Assembly (NCBI RefSeq): GCF_038002965.1 | Contig: NZ_JBBOOE010000001.1 | Span: 822,001 to 886,000 of the forward strand | Direction: 5' to 3' | Source of the DNA: Robertmurraya sp. FSL R5-0851 | GTDB taxonomy: Bacteria > Bacillota > Bacilli > Bacillales > Cytobacillaceae | Length of the DNA: 64,000 nt | Shown here: positions 1 through 8,503 of the stretch, piece by piece | Layout: every line of letters starts with the position of its first letter | Position numbering within the stretch: the first letter of the stretch is position 1 | Made by a program: the position numbers and the translations under genes | Notes under the pieces: generated by a model | What the model was told of the DNA's origin: nothing | Seen by the model: only the letters and a program-made list of their open reading frames with translations | Databases searched by the model: none

Positions 1-321
1 CCAAGTATGATGCTAGAAATTATTTGGCCACTTGTTGGAACGATTGGTTTAGCTTTGATTGGAATGTACATTTTCTCATTCATTGCTGGAAAGCTTTTAA
101 AAGTTAGCAAGAACATGGCTTTTGCAGTTTCTTTAACAGCTTTATATGGATTCCCAGCAGACTATATAATTACAAACGAAGTAATTAAGTCTTTAACAGA
201 AAATGAAAAAGAAAGAGAAATGCTTACTAGTCACATGCTTCCACCGATGCTTGTTGGAGGATTTATTACCGTTACAATTGTATCAGTCGTATTAGCCGGG
301 ATTTTCGTTGGACTTTTATAG
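1..321 (+). CDS. Integral membrane protein, C-terminal end (partial, unidentified)
   Basis: The reading frame is open from the left edge and ends at the TAG at 319-321, so only the last 106 residues are visible. Hydrophobic stretches near the start (IIWPLVGTIGLALIGMYIF), in the middle (NMAFAVSLTALYGFP) and at the end (LVGGFITVTIVSVVLAGIF) indicate at least two to three membrane segments with a charged loop (TENEKEREM) between them. The next gene starts about 23 bases downstream and encodes an amidohydrolase, so the protein may be the transporter for that enzyme's substrate. This is inference from context; the family was not recognised. Confidence 0.6.
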   Translation, partial: PSMMLEIIWPLVGTIGLALIGMYIFSFIAGKLLKVSKNMAFAVSLTALYGFPADYIITNEVIKSLTENEKEREMLTSHMLPPMLVGGFITVTIVSVVLAGIFVGLL

Positions 322-343
322 GGAAAGGACGGAAGAGAATAGA

Positions 344-1570
344 ATGGTAGAAGTTAAAAGTAGAATTGAAAAGCATATTGATGTGTTAAGTGAATATACG
401 GCAACACCTGGGTTTGGCACGACTCGGCTTACGTATAGCCAAGAGGATTTAAAAGCAAGGGACTATATTAAATTACAAATGAAAGAACTCGGTTTAGAGG
501 TTACTGAAGATGGGTTTGGTAATATTTTTGGCAAACTTGAGGGTGAGTTAGAAGGACCTAGTGTGCTAGTAGGTTCTCATTTCGACTCAGTACCTAATGG
601 TGGTTCGTATGATGGTCCAGCTGGAGTGGTAGCTGGACTTGAAGTGGCAGCTCTATTTGTAAAAAATAAATTAAAACCAAAATACCCGCTTGAAGTGGTT
701 GCTTTAGTCGAAGAGGAAGGGTCAAGGTTTGGCGGCGGACTTTTGGGTTCAAGAGGAATTACTGGTTTGCTAAGTGAAGAAGACTTTTTCCAGCTAAAGG
801 ATTCAAACGGTATTTCCACGGTGGATGCGATGAAAAAGATTGGATTGGATCCGACCTTGCCAAAGAAAAGAAATCCAAGAACAATGAAAGCATTTCTTGA
901 ATTGCATATTGAACAAGGTCCTATCCTAGAAGAAAAAAAGATTCCAATTGGTATTGTTGAATCTATCGTCGGACTCACTCATTTAGAGGTAACGGTCAAA
1001 GGACAAGCCGGTCATGCAGGAACTACACCAATGGACCGACGCGCGGATGCGCTTGTTGTTGCAGCAAAGATTATTGCTCAATTACCTGAACTCGCAAAAG
1101 AGGAAGGAAATGGAACGGTGACGACAACAGGCCGTCTAAATGTATTCCCGAACGGAGCGAACGTCATCCCGGATAAGGTGGTATTCTCGGTTGATATTCG
1201 TTCAGGTAAGGAAGAACAAGTAGTAAGTGTGGTCGAAAAAGTGAAGGAACTGGTCTCCTCTTATCAAGGTGACGGAATACACATATCGGTGGAAGATCTC
1301 CTATATATGAAACCTAAGGCGATGAATCAAGAAATTGTTTCACTTTTAAAAGGGAAGAGTAGTAAATTAGACATTCCTTATTGTTCAATTAACAGTGGAG
1401 CAGGCCATGATGCGATGGTATTATCTGATTTTACCAATGTCGGTATGCTCTTTATTCCTAGTAAGGCTGGTTTGAGTCATTGTCCAGAAGAGTGGTCAGA
1501 TTCAAAGGACATCGAAAAAGCTGTTCATATTTTTTACGAGGTTGCGAAAAAACTGACGGAGGCTCAATGA
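344..1570 (+). CDS. M20-family amidohydrolase, N-carbamoyl-amino acid hydrolase/allantoate amidohydrolase type
   Basis: A metallo-amidohydrolase of 408 residues, the usual length for the hydantoinase/carbamoylase branch of M20 peptidases, which remove a carbamoyl or similar group from an amino acid or ureide in the cytoplasm. The metal-site motifs are present: GSHFDSVPNGG (His/Asp ligands), EEEGSRFGGG, HIEQGP and the late SGAGHDAM. An in-frame ATG at 308 overlaps the upstream gene, but the ATG at 344 has a purine-rich site (GGACGGAAGAGA) in front and fits the family N-terminus better. The stop overlaps the next start (ATGA), so the two hydrolases are translationally coupled. The exact substrate cannot be read from sequence. 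Confidence 0.85.
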   Translation: MVEVKSRIEKHIDVLSEYTATPGFGTTRLTYSQEDLKARDYIKLQMKELGLEVTEDGFGNIFGKLEGELEGPSVLVGSHFDSVPNGGSYDGPAGVVAGLEVAALFVKNKLKPKYPLEVVALVEEEGSRFGGGLLGSRGITGLLSEEDFFQLKDSNGISTVDAMKKIGLDPTLPKKRNPRTMKAFLELHIEQGPILEEKKIPIGIVESIVGLTHLEVTVKGQAGHAGTTPMDRRADALVVAAKIIAQLPELAKEEGNGTVTTTGRLNVFPNGANVIPDKVVFSVDIRSGKEEQVVSVVEKVKELVSSYQGDGIHISVEDLLYMKPKAMNQEIVSLLKGKSSKLDIPYCSINSGAGHDAMVLSDFTNVGMLFIPSKAGLSHCPEEWSDSKDIEKAVHIFYEVAKKLTEAQ

Positions 1571-2748
1571 TGATCCACTCTTACTTAAAGGAATTTATTC
1601 AAAACAATCAAGAAGAACTGATAGAAATTAGAAGAAGGTTTCATCAGGAACCTGAACTGCCATGGGAAGAAGAAAAAACCACAGCATTTATATGCGCATA
1701 TTTAGATAATATGGGAGTGTCGTACCGGAGAACAGAACCCACTGGAGTCATTGCAACGATTGAAGGTGGAAAGCCTGGAAAAACAGTGGCTTTACGGGCA
1801 GATATGGATGCTTTACCGGTAGAGGAACTTAATAAGGATTTACCTTATGTTTCTAGTGTAAAAGGGAAAATGCATGCTTGTGGTCATGATGCTCACACGG
1901 CAATGCTTCTAATTGCGGCTAAAGCTTTAGTGGAAATAAGCCAAGAGCTGTCGGGAAAGGTTCGTCTTATTTTTCAACCGGCTGAAGAGATTGCGGAAGG
2001 GGCAAAAGCATTAATAAAGCAAGGAGCAATGGATGGGGTTGACAATGTTTTTGGTATTCATATTTGGTCGCAAATGCCAACTCATAAAATATCCTGTACC
2101 CCTGGTCCATCCTTTGCTTCAGCAGATATTTTTAGAGTAATTTTTAAGGGGAAAGGTGGTCACGGGGCCATGCCACATCAATGTGTCGATGCAGCCATTG
2201 TAGCTTCATCTTTTGTTATGAATGTTCAGTCGGTTGTCTCACGTACCATTGATCCTCTAAGACCGGCCGTTCTGACAGTCGGGAAGATGGACGTGGGCAC
2301 AAGATTTAATGTTATCGCTGAAAATGCACGAATTGAAGGAACCGTTCGATGCTTCAATCCTCAAACAAGAGAACATATCCACGCTCAAATTGAGCATTAT
2401 GCTGAACAGATTGCTTCTTTATATGGAGCAACTGCTGCAGTGGAATATATTCGAGGTACAGATGCTGTAACAAATGAAGAAACTTCTGCTAGGCTCGTAC
2501 AGCAGGTAGCGAGGGAAGCTTTTGGGGAGCAGGTGATCTACCATGAGGAACCTACGATGGGCGGGGAGGATTTTAGCATGTACCTCGAACATGCCCCTGG
2601 AAGCTTTGCGCTAGTTGGAAGTGGGAATTCTGACAAGGATACCGAATGGGCCCATCATCATGGGCGGTTCAATATTGATGAAGATGCCCTTGTAACAGGA
2701 GCTGAATTGTATGCACAGTATGCATGGAGCTATTTGAAACAGTCTTAA
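1567..2748 (+). CDS. M20-family N-acyl-amino acid amidohydrolase (HipO/YxeP type)
   Basis: A 393-residue cytoplasmic Zn amidohydrolase expected to cleave N-acyl or similar amides of amino acids. It shows the canonical pattern RADMDALPVEE, HACGHDAHTAM, QPAEE and a late GGEDFSMYLE that supplies metal ligands and the catalytic Glu. GGAGG at 1558-1562 lies 4 bases before the ATG at 1567 and 7 before the ATG at 1570; either could be used. A longer in-frame extension back to 1480 lies inside the upstream gene and is not needed. Together with the preceding carbamoylase-type enzyme and membrane protein this looks like a small operon for uptake and hydrolysis of an amide-linked amino acid derivative. 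It is closed by a hairpin terminator. Confidence 0.87.
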   Translation: MMIHSYLKEFIQNNQEELIEIRRRFHQEPELPWEEEKTTAFICAYLDNMGVSYRRTEPTGVIATIEGGKPGKTVALRADMDALPVEELNKDLPYVSSVKGKMHACGHDAHTAMLLIAAKALVEISQELSGKVRLIFQPAEEIAEGAKALIKQGAMDGVDNVFGIHIWSQMPTHKISCTPGPSFASADIFRVIFKGKGGHGAMPHQCVDAAIVASSFVMNVQSVVSRTIDPLRPAVLTVGKMDVGTRFNVIAENARIEGTVRCFNPQTREHIHAQIEHYAEQIASLYGATAAVEYIRGTDAVTNEETSARLVQQVAREAFGEQVIYHEEPTMGGEDFSMYLEHAPGSFALVGSGNSDKDTEWAHHHGRFNIDEDALVTGAELYAQYAWSYLKQS

Positions 2749-2757
2749 TCAAATTTT

Positions 2758-2785
2758 GAGCTAAGCAATGTGCTTAGCTCTTTTT
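2758..2785 (+). terminator. Rho-independent terminator of the amidohydrolase operon
   Basis: Perfect 10-bp inverted repeat GAGCTAAGCA / TGCTTAGCTC with a 3-base loop followed by TTTTT, 10 bases after the amidohydrolase stop codon. Confidence 0.9.
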
Positions 2786-2895
2786 GTATGAAAAGGTATA
2801 ATTAATGAAGCAACGTTGGACTCTAAAAAGGGAAAAAACATGAGTCGATTTTAAGAATGAAAACTATATAAAAGCTGAAAGAAGTGAAAATTACG

Positions 2896-4359
2896 ATGAC
2901 AATAACAAATGAATTAGGATGGAACTTCGATAACAGCTATACCAGACTTCCAGAGACGTTTTATTCAAGTACCAATCCAACACCAGTACGGTCACCTGAG
3001 ATAGTTAAGCTTAATGAATCATTGGCGGTGTCGCTTGGATTAGATTTAGAGGCTTTGCAATCTAAGGATGCAGCTCAAACTTTCGCTGGAAATGGCATTC
3101 CTGCAGGTGCCTCACCGATCGCTCAGGCGTATGCGGGCCATCAATTTGGTCATTTTACGATGCTAGGAGACGGAAGGGCTATTTTGCTCGGTGAACATAT
3201 CACCCCTTCTGGTGAGCGATATGATATTCAGCTAAAGGGTCCAGGGAGGACACCATACTCGCGAGGGGGAGATGGTCGTGCGGCATTGGGTCCTATGCTC
3301 AGGGAGTATATTATTAGTGAGGCAATGTATGCCCTCGGGATACCTACAACCCGTAGCTTAGCAGTGGTATCAACAGGACAACCGGTTATTCGGGAAACCA
3401 ACTTACCTGGTGCCATTTTGACCCGTGTGGCTTCCAGTCATATCCGTGTGGGTACTTTCCAGTATGCGGCGAAATGGGGCTCAGTTGAAGATACTCGAGC
3501 GTTAGCTGATTACACCATTAACCGACATTATCCGGAAATTGCTGATCAGGAGGATAAATATTTTTCCTTTTTAAAAGCGGTCATTAACCAGCAAGCAAAA
3601 TTGATTTCCCAGTGGCAGCTTGTTGGATTTATTCATGGTGTAATGAATACAGACAATATGACGATCAGTGGGGAAACGATTGACTACGGTCCTTGTGCAT
3701 TTATGGACAACTATGATCCGGAAACTGTTTTCAGCTCCATTGATGCGCAGGGGCGGTACGCTTATGGAAACCAACCTGGAATTGGAGGTTGGAACTTAGC
3801 TAGGTTTGCTGAAACATTATTGGATCTGCTTCATGACAACGATGAAGAAGCTGTAAAAATAGCTCAAGAGGCCATATCCGAATATCCGGAGCTCTCTCGC
3901 GGGTATTGGCTCGAAGGAATGAGAGCAAAACTTGGGATATTTAATGCAGAAGAGCAGGATGAAACGCTGATAAATGATCTTCTAAGCGTGATGAATCAAT
4001 ATAAAGCCGATTATACCAATACTTTTAGAGCATTAACACGTGAAGCGCATGAAGAATCGGTCCTTCAAGGAACAACAGAGTTCAACGACTGGTATAAGAG
4101 ATGGCAGGAGAGATTCGGCAGGCAGGAACAATCAAAAGAAGATACATTAGAATTAATGAGAAAAAGCAACCCTTCCATCATCCCTAGAAATCATCGAGTG
4201 GAAGAAGCCTTGGATGCTGCCCAGCAAGAGGACTTTAGTGTCATGGATAAATTACTTCAAGCACTATCCAATCCATACGATTATACCTCAGTGCAAGAAG
4301 AATACTGTCAACTGCCAGAATCAACTGGGCTACCTTATCGAACCTATTGTGGAACATAA
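2896..4359 (+). CDS. selO: SelO/YdiU-family protein adenylyltransferase
   Basis: A 487-residue member of the SelO (YdiU/UPF0061) pseudokinase family, which transfers AMP from ATP to Ser, Thr or Tyr of target proteins. Conserved blocks are readable: [72 protein letters not shown] and [17 protein letters not shown], near family full length. The C-terminus ends in YRTYCGT, the Cys position where some homologues carry selenocysteine. A GTG at 2884 is in frame, but the ATG at 2896 is preceded by GAAAGAAGTG at better spacing and matches the short N-terminus of relatives. Monocistronic, with a hairpin downstream. Confidence 0.93.
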   Translation: MTITNELGWNFDNSYTRLPETFYSSTNPTPVRSPEIVKLNESLAVSLGLDLEALQSKDAAQTFAGNGIPAGASPIAQAYAGHQFGHFTMLGDGRAILLGEHITPSGERYDIQLKGPGRTPYSRGGDGRAALGPMLREYIISEAMYALGIPTTRSLAVVSTGQPVIRETNLPGAILTRVASSHIRVGTFQYAAKWGSVEDTRALADYTINRHYPEIADQEDKYFSFLKAVINQQAKLISQWQLVGFIHGVMNTDNMTISGETIDYGPCAFMDNYDPETVFSSIDAQGRYAYGNQPGIGGWNLARFAETLLDLLHDNDEEAVKIAQEAISEYPELSRGYWLEGMRAKLGIFNAEEQDETLINDLLSVMNQYKADYTNTFRALTREAHEESVLQGTTEFNDWYKRWQERFGRQEQSKEDTLELMRKSNPSIIPRNHRVEEALDAAQQEDFSVMDKLLQALSNPYDYTSVQEEYCQLPESTGLPYRTYCGT

Positions 4360-4367
4360 AAAAAGAG

Positions 4368-4425
4368 CAATGCTACCTGAGTTGCATGATTAATAATGCC
4401 ACCTGAGTAGCATTGTTTTATTTTT
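4368..4425 (+). terminator. Probable terminator after selO
   Basis: CAATGCTAC (4368-4376) pairs with GTAGCATTG (4407-4415), followed by TTTTATTTTT. The enclosed loop contains a second, nearly identical copy of the left arm sequence (ATGCYACCTGAGT occurs twice as a direct repeat), so the structure may have arisen by local duplication. Confidence 0.65.
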
Positions 4426-4554
4426 GGGAAAATTATAAATACACGTAGGACACTAGAAAAGCAAAACTTAATTAGATAAAATGGAAAAGTTATTGTTTAA
4501 AGTAGGCATAATAGTAGAAAGTAACTTTGTACATGCATCTAAGGAGAGAACAGT

Positions 4555-5736
4555 ATGAGTATCATTATCGGCATTTTAGGCATTATCCTTACCCTCGGAT
4601 TGGCCTACCTTTTATCAAATGATAAGAAGGGGGTTAACTTTCGAGCGATTGTCATTATGTTTGCCCTTCAGCTTACCATTACCATTGTCATGTTTAAGAC
4701 GGTTGTCGGCTTAAAGATTGTGGAAGTAGTATCCAATTTCGTCACGCAAGTATTAACTTATGGATATGAAGGGATTAACTTTGTCACAGGCGGATTAGTT
4801 CCTAAAGATACATCTGTATTTTTTATTAATGTTTTGATGTTGATTATCTTTACATCGACCCTATTATCGATTCTAACGCATATCAAGATTTTACCATTAG
4901 CAATCAAATACATAGGTGGGGCTATTTCAAAAATTACCGGCTTATCAAAGGTAGTGACGTTTAACTCCGTCAACTCTATTTTCTTTGGTCAAAGTGAATC
5001 ATTATTGGCGATTAAAGCCCATTTAGATAAAATGAACGATAATAAATTGTTCATCGTATCTACGAGTGCCATGGCAAGTGTAAGTGCAAGTATTATGGGG
5101 GCTTACATGAGCATGATCCCAGCACAGTTTGTCTTAGTAGCCATGATTTTAAATGCTTTTTCGGCTTTAATTATTGCCACCATTGTAGCGCCTATTCGCT
5201 CAGGAGAAGATGAAGAAATTAATTTAAAAGAAGTTTCCCAATCAAAATCGATTTTTGAAGCGATCAGTGTGGGTGCAATAGATGGTGGAAGAGTTGCGTT
5301 AATTGTTGCGGCGATGTTAGTGGCCTATGTTGGTCTAATGGCTTTAATTAATGCGGCATTCGCAGGATTAATCGGCATTTCTCTAACTGAAATCTTAGGT
5401 TATGTGTTTGCACCGGTTGCCTTCATGATGGGAATTCCAGCTAGTGAAATTTTGACTTCAGGCTCTATCATGGGAATAAAACTTGCTACAAATGAGTTCG
5501 TTGCCATGCTCGAATTCCAACCATTGATTCCGGACTTGAGTGAACGTACGGTGGGAATTGTATCAACCTTCCTCGTTTCGTTTGCTAACTTTAGTTCGAT
5601 TGGAATTATCTCTGGTTCCATTCAAGCGATTAATGGCGAAAAAGCGGGAGTTGTGGCTAAGTTTGGACTAAAAATGTTACTCGCGGCAACATTAGCTTCG
5701 ATCTTAACCGGAACCACGGTTGGATTGTTTCTATAG
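4555..5736 (+). CDS. nupC: NupC-family concentrative nucleoside transporter
   Basis: A 393-residue polytopic inner-membrane protein of the concentrative nucleoside transporter family, importing nucleosides with H+ or Na+. It has about eight to ten hydrophobic segments and the family signatures FFGQSESLLAIK (about residues 143-154) and STSAMASVSASIMGAYMSM (about 170-188), with FANFSSIGI near the C-terminus. The ATG at 4555 follows AAGGAGAG at good spacing. B. subtilis has several paralogues (NupC, YutK, YxjA) and the sequence alone does not decide between them. Monocistronic, followed by a strong terminator shared with the converging gene's end. Confidence 0.88.
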   Translation: MSIIIGILGIILTLGLAYLLSNDKKGVNFRAIVIMFALQLTITIVMFKTVVGLKIVEVVSNFVTQVLTYGYEGINFVTGGLVPKDTSVFFINVLMLIIFTSTLLSILTHIKILPLAIKYIGGAISKITGLSKVVTFNSVNSIFFGQSESLLAIKAHLDKMNDNKLFIVSTSAMASVSASIMGAYMSMIPAQFVLVAMILNAFSALIIATIVAPIRSGEDEEINLKEVSQSKSIFEAISVGAIDGGRVALIVAAMLVAYVGLMALINAAFAGLIGISLTEILGYVFAPVAFMMGIPASEILTSGSIMGIKLATNEFVAMLEFQPLIPDLSERTVGIVSTFLVSFANFSSIGIISGSIQAINGEKAGVVAKFGLKMLLAATLASILTGTTVGLFL

Positions 5737-5748
5737 TTAGTTTTTGTG

Positions 5749-5783
5749 AGACCATTGTCTGTTTTTAGACAATGGTCTTTTAT
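5749..5783 (+). terminator. Rho-independent terminator after nupC
   Basis: Perfect 12-bp stem AGACCATTGTCT / AGACAATGGTCT around a GTTTTT loop, followed by a T-rich tail. It lies between the convergent nupC and BtuF-like genes and has a T tail only on the plus strand. Confidence 0.9.
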
Positions 5784-6595
5784 TATCCTATTAGTTCATT
5801 GTTCTCATTGTAAACAGGATAAATGTCTGGATGTAGAAGGGAAGCAATTTTCGCCAAGCCTAGTAGTAACCTCGGGGAAGGTCTGCAAAACAATGGCTCA
5901 TCCAGTATATATAGTTGCTGATTTTTAAAGGCATCCATCTGATCCCATTCAGGGCGTTTGAGGATAACCTTAAGGTTCACTTTCTCTTTTTGTACCCCGA
6001 CCCAAACAACTGAGATGACATCAGGGTTTCTTCTACGTACATCTTCCCAATCGGTTTGAACACTCGCTTCCTCGCGGTCAGCAAAAATATTGTGTCCACC
6101 AGCAAGCTGACTGATTTCGGTTAGCCAATTGCTTGCCCCTGGGGTAAATACTGGTTTCGCCCACCACTCCCAGTAGATCGTTTTAGGAATTTCAACCTTC
6201 TTGCTTAGAGCCTTGTAGTCTCTAATTTTTGAAATGAACATCTCATAAGCTTTGGTTGCTATTTCAATGGAATTTGTAGCTTTTCCAACAAATAATAAAG
6301 AATCAGCTACCTCTTGTAGAGTTGTTGGATTAGGAACGATTACATAAGGGATGTTGCGTTTCTCTAACTCTTCAATATTACGTTCCATTCCAGGAACAGT
6401 GAGGGAGGCTAATACTAGATCAGGCTGTAATTCTTCGACCTTATCCATATTTATATGAAGATCCGGCCCTAATCTCGGTAACTCTTTAATCTCCTCGGGC
6501 CAGTCAGAATAATCATCAACTCCAATTAGTGAAGAAGTTAATCCTAAATAAGCCACAATTTCGGTGTTGCTTGGACAAATAGAAATGAGTTTCAA
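5783..6595 (-). CDS. BtuF-like helical-backbone metal receptor, no signal peptide
   Basis: A 270-residue protein of the class III periplasmic-binding fold (BtuF/FhuD-like, usually annotated as cobalamin-binding protein). It starts directly at the first strand (LISICPSNTEIVAYLG), followed by GVDDYSDWP, then ELQPDLVLAS in the N-lobe and a long linker helix near residues 105-135. No signal peptide, lipobox or membrane helix is visible, and no BtuC/BtuD genes are adjacent, so it is predicted to be cytoplasmic. The start is TTG at 6595, with AAAGGAG about 12 bases upstream; no in-frame ATG exists nearby. Function as a transporter component is doubtful; binding of a corrinoid or metal chelate is a family-based guess. 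Confidence 0.78.
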   Translation of the reverse strand: MKLISICPSNTEIVAYLGLTSSLIGVDDYSDWPEEIKELPRLGPDLHINMDKVEELQPDLVLASLTVPGMERNIEELEKRNIPYVIVPNPTTLQEVADSLLFVGKATNSIEIATKAYEMFISKIRDYKALSKKVEIPKTIYWEWWAKPVFTPGASNWLTEISQLAGGHNIFADREEASVQTDWEDVRRRNPDVISVVWVGVQKEKVNLKVILKRPEWDQMDAFKNQQLYILDEPLFCRPSPRLLLGLAKIASLLHPDIYPVYNENNELIG

Positions 6596-6682
6596 CGGAA
6601 AAACACGCTCCTTTCTCTAGGATTCTACTGTAATTACACTTAATATTATAATAAAAGAATCCTTGATTAGGAGGAAAAATAT

Positions 6683-6853
6683 GTGAAGAATTTCCATTGC
6701 TGTGCCTCATGTGTGAATTATGAAGTAAAAAAAGAGAATGGGAAAGTGACTTACCGATGCTCCCGACTAGGATTTGATACGAAACCAACCTATCAATTTA
6801 ACTGTTGGGACCCGAAAGAAGTAGTGAAGAAGCTGATGGGGAAGAATGAATAA
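6683..6853 (+). CDS. Small Cys-rich protein (56 aa), unidentified
   Basis: A short gene with an excellent ribosome binding site: AGGAGG at 6669-6674, eight bases before a GTG at 6683; the stop is TAA at 6851-6853. The product begins VKNFHCCASC, has RCSRLGF in the middle and FNCWDP near the end, giving five cysteines plus one histidine spaced like a small zinc-binding or iron-sulfur knuckle. Charged residues dominate the rest and no signal peptide is seen. It is transcribed divergently from the BtuF-like gene, 87 bases away, and ends 11 bases before the 52-bp repeat array. I recognise no characterised family; metal binding is an inference from the cysteine pattern. Confidence 0.72.
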   Translation: MKNFHCCASCVNYEVKKENGKVTYRCSRLGFDTKPTYQFNCWDPKEVVKKLMGKNE

Positions 6854-6864
6854 AGAGAATTTGT

Positions 6865-7220
6865 GATTTGGACAGAAACGGCTCGGCCATAGGTAACAGA
6901 GTCCGAATGAGCGAATGATTCGGACAGTCCCGGTATTGTGAGTGGGTTCAGAGTCCGAATGAGCGAATGATTCGGACAGCCCTGGTATTGTGAGTGGATA
7001 CAGAGTCCGAATGAGCGAATGATTCGGACAGCCCCGGTATTGTGAGTGGGTTCAGAGTCCGAATGAGCGAATGATTCGGACAGCCCCGGTATTGTGAGTG
7101 GATTCAGAGTCCGAATGAGCGAATGATTCGGACAGCCCCGGTATTGTGAGAGGATACAGAGTCCGAATACGCCTTTGAATCGGACAGTCCCGGATTCAGG
7201 AGTCGTTTCAAAGTCCGAAA
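6865..7220. repeat. Tandem array of 52-bp palindromic repeat units (array 1)
   Basis: GAGTCCGAAT starts at 6899, 6951, 7003, 7055, 7107 and 7159, exactly 52 bases apart, with degenerate half-units before (GATTTGGACAG at 6865) and after (AAGTCCGAAA at 7211) in the same phase. Each unit contains GTCCGAAT, nine bases, then ATTCGGAC, an 8-bp inverted repeat, followed by a linker resembling AGCCCCGGTATTGTGAGTGG. Linkers are conserved too, so this is not a CRISPR array. Open frames across it arise because 52 is not a multiple of three. The same element with a different linker recurs at 43754-44285. Confidence 0.93.
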
Positions 7221-7337
7221 AAAGTGTAAACAAATGAAACCTTCTTTGAGTATTCTTTTTTTAGTAAGTAAGAATCATTTTATTATTGTAAACAAATGGC
7301 TAAACTTCTATCTAGAAAAAAAATCGAGGTGGTATCA

Positions 7338-8399
7338 TTGAAAAAATACCTGATCACGTTAACGGCAATCTTCTTTGTTGCGGGTTGTGCAGGAGATGAT
7401 GAATTATCGAATGAAAATGAAGCAAGTGAGGTCGTTGCAAGGCAAGCGGAGGTGATTGTGACGGATTTACAGATTCCTTGGAATATTACTAAACACAATC
7501 AAACCTTCTATTTGAGTCAACGTACGGGAAGTGTGATTAAAGTGGATGGTGGAAATGGCTCAAAAACGATGCAACAGGTGGATGTGACAAAAGACGTCCT
7601 TCATATCGGAGAAGGAGGGCTTTTGGGTTTCATACTTTCTCCAAATTTTGATAGCAATCAGGAAGCATATGCGTACCATACCTATGAAGAAAATGGAGAA
7701 GTGTTGAACCGTATTGTCGTTCTCCAACTTAATCAAAATACATGGCGGGAAACTTCCGTTATTCTTGAAGGAATTCCTGGTGGAAGAATTCACAATGGTG
7801 GACGAATCAAAATCGGACCTGACGGCAAATTGTATGCTACAGCTGGAGATGCTGGGAATCCTAATCATGCTCAAAACGTCAGTAGCTTAGCGGGTAAAAT
7901 CTTGCGTTTGGAATTAGACGGCTCCATACCAGATGATAATCCAATTAAAAATTCATATGTGTATTCTTATGGACATAGAAACCCTCAAGGACTAGCATGG
8001 GATAATAATGGAAAGCTTTATAGCTCTGAGCATGGACAGTCGGCGCATGATGAGATTAATCAAATTGAAGCTGGGAAGAATTATGGCTGGCCTGTGATTC
8101 AGGGTGACGAAAAAGCTTCAAATATGGTAACTCCATTATTCCATACTGGAGAGGAAACTTGGGCTCCATCTGGAATTGAAATAAAAAACGGGAATATCTA
8201 TGTAGCGACCTTACGTGGCGAAAGTATTCGAGTAGTCGACCTCACGGGTACGAAAGTGGAAACCATATTTGAAGGTGCGGGAAGAATGCGGGATATTCTA
8301 ATTGAAGAAAATGCGCTATATTCCATCACCAATAATCGTGATGGAAGAGGCAATCCTCGGGAAGGTGACGATCGGTTATTTAAGCTAACTATACAATAG
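7338..8399 (+). CDS. PQQ-dependent sugar dehydrogenase-like lipoprotein (GSDH family)
   Basis: A 353-residue exported lipoprotein with a six-bladed propeller of the glucose/sorbosone dehydrogenase family (YliI/Asd type), which oxidises aldoses using PQQ in characterised members. The start is TTG at 7338 behind CGAGGTGG; an upstream ATG at 7296 would put 14 charged residues before the signal peptide. The N-terminus LKKYLITLTAIFFVAGC ends in a VAGC lipobox. Family blocks include GEGGLLGF, RIHNGGRIKIGPDGKLYATAGD, YSYGHRNPQGLAW, SSEHGQSAHDEINQI and NYGWPVI. Monocistronic, with a clear terminator. The cofactor and substrate are assigned by family only. Confidence 0.88.
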   Translation: MKKYLITLTAIFFVAGCAGDDELSNENEASEVVARQAEVIVTDLQIPWNITKHNQTFYLSQRTGSVIKVDGGNGSKTMQQVDVTKDVLHIGEGGLLGFILSPNFDSNQEAYAYHTYEENGEVLNRIVVLQLNQNTWRETSVILEGIPGGRIHNGGRIKIGPDGKLYATAGDAGNPNHAQNVSSLAGKILRLELDGSIPDDNPIKNSYVYSYGHRNPQGLAWDNNGKLYSSEHGQSAHDEINQIEAGKNYGWPVIQGDEKASNMVTPLFHTGEETWAPSGIEIKNGNIYVATLRGESIRVVDLTGTKVETIFEGAGRMRDILIEENALYSITNNRDGRGNPREGDDRLFKLTIQ

Positions 8400-8402
8400 A
8401 AG

Positions 8403-8436
8403 AAAAAATGCCCAACGAGTTAATTGGGCATTTTTT
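8403..8436 (+). terminator. Rho-independent terminator after the sugar dehydrogenase
   Basis: AAAAAATGCCCAA pairs with TTGGGCATTTTTT around a nine-base loop; the right arm runs into a six-T tail. Confidence 0.9.
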
Positions 8437-8503
8437 GGTGTCTGCTAGTCTTTTGATGGTAAAATAATTGAGACAAATGATCCTCTAGAAAGGAGAGGCA
8501 TAC

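Noticed and set aside
577..978. 133-residue minus-strand frame inside the first amidohydrolase
   Set aside because: Shadow of a well-supported gene; composition is antisense-like and there is no ribosome site.
1480..1566. Longer N-terminus of the second amidohydrolase
   Set aside because: It lies wholly inside the preceding gene; the ribosome site at 1558 fits the ATG at 1567/1570.
6865..7220. CRISPR array
   Set aside because: Linkers between the palindromes are nearly identical from unit to unit, there are no unique spacers, and no cas genes are present.
6793..7233. 146-residue minus-strand repeat protein
   Set aside because: The frame exists only because the 52-bp unit cycles through all three frames without stops; no ribosome site and no plausible protein.
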